A DNA stretch of 11,822 nucleotides from Desulfobacterales bacterium (lineage in GTDB: Bacteria; Desulfobacterota; Desulfobacteria; Desulfobacterales; UBA11574). Positions 6,933 through 11,822 of this stretch are shown in pieces; within the stretch, counting starts at the first letter, position 1; each line of letters starts with the position of its first letter. A model generated the notes under the pieces. It had not been told where the DNA came from. It did no database searches and saw only the letters and a list, made by a program, of their open reading frames with translations. The stretch covers positions 1-11,822 of the forward strand of contig JAUVTO010000037.1 in NCBI GenBank assembly GCA_030601485.1, written 5' to 3'. The position numbers and the translations under genes were made by a program.

Positions 6933-8999
6933 TTGCGCCTTAAACTTATTATCCTTTTTGTATCTATTCTTTTTTTTACATTCTTTTCATATATGCCGCG
7001 ATCCTTTTCCGGTGATGAGCCCTTTACTTGCCCAGCAAACTGGGGCGGCACAGGACTCATGGAAACACCGACCGCCCGGGTAATAAAGGAAGGCGGATAC
7101 CGGGTAGGGATCAGCAATATAGATCCCTACTGGTACTATTATGGAGCTGTTAGTCCCCTGAAGGGGCTGGAGATAGCCGGCAGAATAACGAAGGTAGAAG
7201 GGGTGCCGGCGTTAACGGCTGATTATGGGGATACCAAAGACAAGGCAATAGATTTGAAATACCGGTTCTGTGCGGAGAGCAAGTACATACCCGCCCTTTC
7301 CTTGGGGATTATGGATCCCCATGGAACACGAAAATACGCGTCACAGTACCTGGTAGCGAGTAAACAGATTTATCCCTTTGACTTTACGATAGGTTTCGGC
7401 AATGGAAGGTTCGGCAAAAGACCTCTTCCCTCAAAACCAAAGGGGATCAAACTTGAGATTTTCAGTGATACAGATGACTGGCTGTCGGATTCCCAGTTTT
7501 TCTACGGCATTCAATTTGCTCCGTCGGAAAAATACGCCTTCATGGTCGAGTACAGTCCGATTCAGTACCACAAGACAGGAGACCCTGCTCAGAAAAAATA
7601 CTTCAAAGAACCCGTTCCCTCAAAATTTAATTTCGGTTTCCGGTGGAAACCGTTTAAATGGTCCGAGATTGATCTGAGCTATCAGAGAGGGAATCAGCTC
7701 GGAATTAATTTTTCCGTGGCCTTTGATATGAAAAAGCCATTTGTTCCTATTTACGACCACCCTTACAGAGAGAGACAGAATCACAGGTCGGATCCCCTGT
7801 ATGATAGGATTGTAAGGGCGTTATACGCTTCTGGATTCAGTGATATTGGAGTTGAAGAAATAGGAGATGAGTTGTGGGTTGATGCTCAGAATAACAAATA
7901 TTATTACAGCCCGAGAGCAATCGGCGTTGCTCTCTCAATACTTGCCGATATGGCGCCTGAAAATATTCGTGAAATTCATCTTATCCTCAAGTCAAACGGC
8001 ATCCCGATTGTTGAGTTTATGGCAACAAGAGAAGATGTGGTTGATTTATTCTCCAAGAAATTAACCCTGAATGAATTCCTATACTTATCTGAAATCAATA
8101 CCGATATTAATAAGACGCCTGGCGGTAAAAAGATACACAGGAAATTTTTCGATTATGGCATAAAACCGTTATTCCGGGTATTTCTAAACGATCCATCCGG
8201 TTTTTTCAAATACAGACTTGGTGTTTCGGGATGGTCTGGTTTTCACCCGTGGAAGGGAGCATCCTTTATAGCTGGAATCGAGGGTTATCCTGTCAATACT
8301 GTTTCGACAACGAATAAACCCTTATCTATCCCGGTCAGGTCTGATATTGTATCTTATCAGGAAAAGAAGAATGTTGCTCTGGAAAGATTGATGTATGACC
8401 AGATACAAAAGACAAAGCACGACATCTATATGAGGGCGTCTGCGGGCCTGCTGGAAGTGCAGTACGCCGGCCTTGACGGGGAGATAGCTATGCCGCTGCT
8501 CAGTGGCAGACTTATGGTTGGACTGGGCGGCAGCTTTGTGAAAAAAAGAGAACCGGGCGAACCATTTGGCCTTAAAGATAATCCTGTAAAAAAACATTAC
8601 ACAACCGCATTTTTCAATGCTCGCCTGAACATACCAGAGCAGGAAATTTCGATTGATCTCAAGACAGGGAGATTTCTGGCAGGGGACCGGGGCTCAAGGA
8701 TAACCATATCGAAGTTTTTTAATGGCGTCATCCTTTCCGCCTGGTACAGCAGTACAAATACGGATATATTTAGCGACGTTCATAACAGGGGGTATCATGA
8801 TAAGGGTATAGCGCTTACAATTCCCGTAAGGCCGGTCAAGGGCGCAGATACTAAAACTACCAACAGGGGTGACATAGCACCCTGGACAAGGGATGTAGCA
8901 CAGGATATAGATCATTTTAAACCTCTTTTCGATAATATGGGAAGGAATTCCAAGATTTATCTTGACAAAGATAAAAAAAGATTTAATAATCACAATTAA
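6933..8999 (+). CDS. yjbH: YjbH/GfcD-family outer-membrane exopolysaccharide protein
   Basis: A 688-residue outer-membrane protein of the YjbH (DUF940) family, which in E. coli belongs to the yjbEFGH and group 4 capsule (GfcD) operons and is thought to form beta-barrels for polysaccharide secretion. A signal peptide (LKLIILFVSILFFTFFSYMP) leads to the family opening NWGGTGLMETPTARV, then KDKAIDLKYRF, YIPALSLGIMDPHGTRKYAS and SQYLVASKQIYPFDFTIGFG. An intermediate soluble region (about 285-380) precedes a second barrel-like half, which ends in the family-like YHDKGIALTIPVRP and PWTRDVAQD. Alternating aromatic and hydrophobic strands fit a barrel. The start is TTG, placed by GGAGG. It sits 64 nt after the exporter gene and 42 nt before the small Gly/Ala-rich gene, so co-transcription is likely. 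Confidence 0.87.
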   Translation: MRLKLIILFVSILFFTFFSYMPRSFSGDEPFTCPANWGGTGLMETPTARVIKEGGYRVGISNIDPYWYYYGAVSPLKGLEIAGRITKVEGVPALTADYGDTKDKAIDLKYRFCAESKYIPALSLGIMDPHGTRKYASQYLVASKQIYPFDFTIGFGNGRFGKRPLPSKPKGIKLEIFSDTDDWLSDSQFFYGIQFAPSEKYAFMVEYSPIQYHKTGDPAQKKYFKEPVPSKFNFGFRWKPFKWSEIDLSYQRGNQLGINFSVAFDMKKPFVPIYDHPYRERQNHRSDPLYDRIVRALYASGFSDIGVEEIGDELWVDAQNNKYYYSPRAIGVALSILADMAPENIREIHLILKSNGIPIVEFMATREDVVDLFSKKLTLNEFLYLSEINTDINKTPGGKKIHRKFFDYGIKPLFRVFLNDPSGFFKYRLGVSGWSGFHPWKGASFIAGIEGYPVNTVSTTNKPLSIPVRSDIVSYQEKKNVALERLMYDQIQKTKHDIYMRASAGLLEVQYAGLDGEIAMPLLSGRLMVGLGGSFVKKREPGEPFGLKDNPVKKHYTTAFFNARLNIPEQEISIDLKTGRFLAGDRGSRITISKFFNGVILSAWYSSTNTDIFSDVHNRGYHDKGIALTIPVRPVKGADTKTTNRGDIAPWTRDVAQDIDHFKPLFDNMGRNSKIYLDKDKKRFNNHN

Positions 9000-9041
9000 A
9001 GTTTATTATTCTTAATGTTAAAAACTTAGGAGGGCTGAGAC

Positions 9042-9314
9042 ATGCAAAAACTTAGAAAGTATGCAGGCGTCATGTGTGTTTTGTTTATTGTTGCTTTTGT
9101 AGCGCCCGGTAATGTTTTTGGTGCGGCAGAAGGTGGGGCAGCAGCAGGCACTGCGACAGGGGCAGCGGGAGCCGGTACGGCTGCGGGTACAGCAGCGGCA
9201 GCCGGTATTTCTGCGGGTACAATAGCTGTAGCCGTAGCCGTAGTAGCCATAGCAGCGATAGCTATTGCAGAGGCTTTAGGTGATGATGATGTAACTCCGA
9301 CGCATCATCACTAA
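9042..9314 (+). CDS. Small exported Gly/Ala/Thr-rich protein, YjbE/GfcA-like
   Basis: A 90-residue protein with a signal peptide (1-27, cleavage near VFG-AAEGG), a low-complexity Gly/Ala/Thr stretch (28-55, GTATGAAGAGTAAGTAAAAG), a long purely aliphatic segment (about 56-79, rich in Ala, Val and Ile), then GDDD, VTPT and three C-terminal histidines. A strong AGGAGG (9028-9033) sits 7-8 nt before the ATG, so high translation is likely. E. coli YjbE and GfcA are likewise about 80-100 residues, exported, of low complexity, and encoded next to yjbH/gfcD, so I infer a functional counterpart by layout and neighbourhood rather than alignment. Whether the hydrophobic part spans or coats a membrane, or assembles by glycine-zipper packing, is unknown. 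The gene is GC-rich because of its composition. Confidence 0.72.
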   Translation: MQKLRKYAGVMCVLFIVAFVAPGNVFGAAEGGAAAGTATGAAGAGTAAGTAAAAGISAGTIAVAVAVVAIAAIAIAEALGDDDVTPTHHH

Positions 9315-9411
9315 TTGCTAAATAGACGACAGCACAGCCCATTTTTGATATTGAAAATCCCTCTTATTTTGAGGCATTGGGGAGTCCTTTTGCAAAACGC
9401 GCTTTTTCTGT

Positions 9412-9489
9412 GATTCCAACCCCTTACACCTGCCTGTGCAGGCACCTGTCTGCGTGCAACGCATAGGCAGGCGGCAGACAGGCGGGAAT
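9412..9489. repeat. GC-rich compound inverted repeat
   Basis: CCTGTCTGC (9445-9453) and GCAGACAGG (9474-9482) form a perfect 9-bp stem. Before it, GCCTGTGCAGGC folds on itself. The outer edges GATTCC and GGGAAT are roughly complementary. The element fills the centre of the 204-nt gap between the YjbE-like gene and the next gene. An 8-nt direct repeat, ATTGGGGA, lies on each side (9376-9383 and 9494-9501). The CTGCCTG/GCAGGC words recur in the repeats near 1755 and 2870. Confidence 0.55.
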
Positions 9490-9518
9490 GCCTATTGGGG
9501 ATTTTTTAAAAACCAGCC

Positions 9519-10022
9519 ATGAAAAATTTTGTCGCCATCTGCCTTATTATCTGGCTAACATTCCATTTTACTTCAGTTGCCTCTTCGGAAAACCCCGGTA
9601 GCGAGCTAAAGAACATCCTTTTTTCAGCAGAATCCCTTTTTAAAGCAATGAAGGGGAAAGACTATCCTGCAATATGGAAATTTCTTACAATAAAATCAAA
9701 AAGCGCCATTGTTAAAAATGTACAGAAAGCATCGGCTAAAGTAGGCGTTGAATATTCAAAGAAACAAATAAGCGCAGATTTTGGCATTGGAGGGCCACTT
9801 TCAAAGGCTTACTGGGATAGTTATCTCGCAGAATTTGACCCGGACATGGTTTTAGAGCACAGCAGATGGGAGATGGGTATTATCAAAAATAAAAAAGCCG
9901 CAATAATCATCCACTACGAAAAATCGGAAAAGCCTGCTTTATTAAAGCTTAACAAAGAAGACGGAATATGGAAGGTGGGTCTCGAAGAAACCTTCGGCGC
10001 AAGAAAAATACTCCCCCAATAG
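9519..10022 (+). CDS. Exported protein of unknown function
   Basis: A 167-residue protein with a signal peptide (1-22, KNFVAICLIIWLTFHFTSVAS) and no lipobox cysteine, so probably soluble in the periplasm. The mature part starts with helices (SELKNILFSAESLFKAMKGKDYPAIWKFLT) and ends in short strands (KKAAIIIHY, PALLKLNKEDGIWKVGLEETF). This resembles an NTF2-like / DUF4878-type fold, where a 'process this many times, then measure' helix pair packs on a curved sheet. That fold call is by eye and weak. The ATG has no good Shine-Dalgarno (the region is ...TTTTTTAAAAACCAGCC), so its start is less certain. It lies 41 nt before the FecR-like gene, probably in one transcript. Placement beside an export module suggests an accessory envelope role. 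I do not recognise the family. Confidence 0.7.
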   Translation: MKNFVAICLIIWLTFHFTSVASSENPGSELKNILFSAESLFKAMKGKDYPAIWKFLTIKSKSAIVKNVQKASAKVGVEYSKKQISADFGIGGPLSKAYWDSYLAEFDPDMVLEHSRWEMGIIKNKKAAIIIHYEKSEKPALLKLNKEDGIWKVGLEETFGARKILPQ

Positions 10023-10063
10023 GGACATTTTACATTTAAATCTCACCGCAAAGGAGCTCTAAA

Positions 10064-11035
10064 ATGAAGTGCAAAAAAGGGATGTGGTGTGTACCGGTAA
10101 TCGTTGCAGCTTTTTTCTTGCTTTTTGGCACATCAATAGGGGCCGACAATTCTCAAAAATATCTGAAAAATTTCAAGGTGTTCGAACCAGCAAAGCCGTT
10201 TTTAGATCCGGACATTCAGATTAAACCTGAATTTGTTGAGGGCAAAGGCGCCCGGATTGGACATATTCAAAAGATCCAGGGGAAAGTTTATGTGATTCAC
10301 AAAGGAGAAAAGGTTGCGTACCTGCTGAAAAAGAAACTCCCATTGTTTACGGGCGATACGTTGATTACAGAAAAACGGTCAAGGGTTAATGCTGCCATGA
10401 ATGACAAGAGTGTATTTGCTCTTGCGCCTCTTTCCAAACTTGTTATCGACAAATCTGTTTATGATGCGGAAAAAAATACACGTAACTCCCTGATGGTAAC
10501 CGTTCACTCCCCCCGCCCCAGGTTTGGATGGGGATTAATAAATTCAATGGGTTAGCTCTCTCACTCTCATATTTTAAGGGGGGGGAGTGAACGGTTACCC
10601 CTGATGAGTGTTTTATGGGGTCAGGTGAGGTTTATCGCGGATAAAGTTGCCGGCAAACCAAACTTCACAGTCAAGACCAAAACAGCCGTATGTGGTGTCA
10701 GGGGCTCTGATTTTGCTATTTCTGTAGGGCCTGCCGGAGAGGAAACCTCATCAATACAGAAATTTTTTGCAGTTTTATTTTTGGTCAGAGAGGCACATGC
10801 ATTTATGCCGGGCGTTTTGATGACCACCGTTGTTACAGGATCGGCCACCATAGTTACTTTTACAGGGACGGTTGGCGCGGTGCAGGTCATTGGGGCAAAT
10901 TCGTTATGTGCTGCAGTGGCCGGGGCCACAGCGATTACACCTCTAATGATAGGCGCTGCCGCAGCCTCTGCGGTTCTGGATTCAGTCGGACCGGGACTTG
11001 CACTGAGCATGCCGCCGGAATACGAACCGCAATAG
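10064..11035 (+). pseudogene. FecR-domain periplasmic protein, interrupted by a miniature element
   Basis: Fragment 1 has a signal peptide (about 9-26, WCVPVIVAAFFLLFGTSIGA) and the first half of a FecR domain (about 65-140: GKVYVIHKGEKVAYLL, LPLFTGDTLITEKRSRV, MNDKSVFALAPLSKLVIDKS). After NSLM (Met144) the reading enters a 103-bp element and stops at TAG 10553-10555. Fragment 2, from ATG 10604, resumes exactly with SVLWGQVRF, then the FecR ending FTVKTKTAVCGVRGSDFAI, and a C-terminal half of Gly/Ala/Val/Thr-rich hydrophobic segments (about 70-128 of the fragment) ending MPPEYEPQ. Removing the element plus one target copy (111 nt) restores about 286 residues. Similar FecR-only proteins with signal peptides are periplasmic scaffolds or sensors of unclear role. 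No FecI sigma factor is adjacent. AAGGAG at 10051-10056 supports the first ATG. Fragment 2 has no signal peptide. Confidence 0.87.
10488..10606. mobile_element. Miniature inverted-repeat element, IS66-like, with 8-bp target duplication
   Basis: The element is 103 bp (10496-10598). The left end GTAACCGTTCACTCCCCCC (10496-10514) is repeated perfectly inverted at the right end (10580-10598), giving 19-bp terminal repeats. CCCTGATG directly flanks both sides (10488-10495 and 10599-10606), a perfect 8-bp target duplication. IS66-family elements are known to have ends starting GTAA and to duplicate 8 bp, so a non-autonomous IS66-type element is the best call. It has no coding capacity. Inside are a CCCCA/TGGGG mini-hairpin (10516-10533) and a run of eight G (10578-10585). 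The unduplicated target rejoins the fecR reading frame. Confidence 0.88.
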
Positions 11036-11045
11036 CGAGCGCATT

Positions 11046-11104
11046 CCCCGTGGCTTGTCGGAGCGAAGCGTAGATCCCGTCTCACGGGGCCGCGGGGTTA
11101 GCGA
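11046..11104. repeat. GC-rich inverted repeat after the fecR-like gene
   Basis: CCCCGTG (11046-11052) and CACGGGG (11083-11089) are complementary around a 30-nt loop containing GGAGCGAAGCGTAG. CGCGGGG and TTAGCGAGCGAA follow. The base composition is sharply more GC-rich than the AT-rich stretch after it. The T-run expected of an intrinsic terminator is absent. It marks the end of the fecR-like gene and probably belongs to the dispersed-repeat population of this genome. Confidence 0.45.
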
Positions 11105-11140
11105 GCGAATCTAAAAATGGCCAACTTCCTTACGGTCGAA

Positions 11141-11266
11141 GGCTACCAACGTAAAGCGGGACAACTTGTAAATTCAATCAGTTAGCAATTCTTTAATTTT
11201 GCTTGATTGTGGGCATTACTATAAAACCAAAATGGCGAAAAAGTGGCCCGCTTTAAGTTGGTAGCC
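11141..11266. repeat. Long inverted repeat with nested stem
   Basis: The left arm 11141-11167 (GGCTACCAACGTAAAGCGGG...) and right arm 11241-11266 (...CCCGCTTTAAGTTGGTAGCC) are complementary at about 24 of 26 positions. Inside, CAATCAGTTAGCAA and TTGCTTGATTG pair again with a 3-nt bulge. The whole could fold as one extended hairpin or be a miniature element. It fills the middle of the 418-nt gene-free stretch before the PAS gene; the rest (11267-11453) is AT-rich with no gene I can support. No protein family is recognisable inside. Confidence 0.6.
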
Positions 11267-11453
11267 GTAATCACGAAATTGAATACGTTCATCAACAGTA
11301 CAAAAGCATGAAGGCCAAATTTCGATTTTCTAATTTCAACGTTCCGTGAACGCTTACAGGCATACCTTCCAATTCAAAACAGATGATGACGATCATTTGC
11401 CTTACGACCAAAAATCTGCCACTTAATTTTTCTGATTTAGCTTGTGATAAACC

Positions 11454-11822
11454 ATGAAGAAAAAGCCAATTTTAAATTTGAAATCTAAAGATCGAAATTT
11501 TGCACAAGTGCAAGTAAACAAGACTTCAGCTAACTATCATGTCGGAACCGAAGAACTTGAAATAGAGCGGGATCGTTATCGGGTATTTATCGAAGATGTT
11601 GCTGATGGCTTTTTCGAAACCAACCTTCGTGGAAACTTTATATTTATTAATGATGCCATGTGCCGTATTTTCGGGTTTTCCAGGGAAGAGATCAAAGACC
11701 GCAATTTCCGGGAATTTATGGATGAAAAAAATGCACAAGCTGCCTATGAGAGTTTCAACAAGCTCTATCGCAGCGGCAAAGGTGTTACGGACATTATATG
11801 GGAGATTAATAGAAAGAACGGA
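11454..11822 (+). CDS. PAS-domain signalling protein, 3' end outside window
   Basis: An open frame from ATG 11454 to the window edge (123 codons), with a TAA immediately upstream at 11448-11450. Residues 1-38 are a basic and polar leader without a signal peptide. A short helix (TEELEIERDRY) leads into a PAS domain from about residue 42: YRVFIEDVADGFFETNLRGN, then FIFINDAMCRIFGFSREEI and a helix (AQAAYESFNKLY), ending at WEINRKNG. PAS domains sense ligands or redox state. In this context the missing part is likely a histidine kinase, diguanylate cyclase or sigma-54 activator, but the output domain is not visible. No clear Shine-Dalgarno precedes the ATG. Its role in controlling the neighbouring export genes is possible only by proximity. 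Confidence 0.82.
   Translation, partial: MKKKPILNLKSKDRNFAQVQVNKTSANYHVGTEELEIERDRYRVFIEDVADGFFETNLRGNFIFINDAMCRIFGFSREEIKDRNFREFMDEKNAQAAYESFNKLYRSGKGVTDIIWEINRKNG

Noticed and set aside
8999..9027. AAGTTT...AAACTT inverted hexamers before the small gene
   Set aside because: AT-rich 6-bp arms with a 17-nt loop; too weak to claim a regulatory hairpin.
9026..9250. Ala/Pro/Val-rich minus-strand open frame
   Set aside because: Mirror image of the Gly/Ala/Thr codons of the small exported protein.
10621..11085. A 154-codon open frame on the minus strand
   Set aside because: It is fully antisense to the FecR C-terminal fragment, whose GVRGSDF motif is recognisable. The peptide is Ala/Pro/Thr-rich, as expected from the complement of a Gly/Ala-rich gene.
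11117..11185. A 22-codon open frame MANFLTVEGYQRKAGQLV...
   Set aside because: No Shine-Dalgarno, runs into the left arm of the inverted repeat, and has no recognisable similarity; too short to support.

Overview
The window looks like part of a cell-surface polysaccharide locus of a Gram-negative bacterium, most likely a Desulfobacterota (deltaproteobacterial) lineage. This placement is inference. It rests on outer-membrane export proteins, an animal-like UDP-glucose dehydrogenase, a GxxExxY protein, a PAS-type regulator and intergenic spaces full of dispersed inverted repeats, a combination I associate with environmental Desulfobacterales genomes. All genes are on the + strand.

Region 1 (1-2760) holds UDP-sugar precursor genes. 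A UDP-glucose 6-dehydrogenase lacks its NAD-binding N-terminus. A UDP-glucuronate decarboxylase is split by a one-base frameshift. Intact, they would run UDP-glucose -> UDP-glucuronate -> UDP-xylose. Between them sits a GxxExxY PD-(D/E)XK-fold protein gene bracketed by CA/GT-rich repeats with inverted 8-bp ends (TTAGCCAC / GTGGCTAA).

Region 2 (2761-9314) is an intact export module. It has a Wzz-type chain-length/co-polymerase protein without a kinase domain, a 930-residue Wza-like protein with a poly_export domain and about seven SLBB-like repeats, a YjbH/GfcD-type outer-membrane protein that starts at TTG, and a 90-residue exported Gly/Ala/Thr-rich protein resembling YjbE/GfcA in layout. Together they recall the E. 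coli group 4 capsule (gfc) and yjbEFGH operons in compact form.

Region 3 (9315-11035) has an exported protein of unknown function and a FecR-domain periplasmic protein gene. The fecR-like gene is interrupted by a 103-bp miniature element with 19-bp perfect terminal inverted repeats (GTAACC...) and a perfect 8-bp target duplication. These hallmarks point to a non-autonomous IS66-type element. The net insertion is 111 nt (37 codons), so frame is kept, and one in-frame TAG inside the element splits the gene.

Region 4 (11036-11822) is a 418-nt gene-poor stretch with a GC-rich repeat, a 26-bp-armed inverted repeat and a possible solitary IS66-like end. It is followed by the start of a PAS-domain signalling gene that runs off the window.

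Overall, the export genes look intact, while both sugar-nucleotide genes and the FecR gene are damaged, and most longer intergenic gaps carry a repeat. The locus may be decaying or rearranging, or some of the lesions may be assembly errors.
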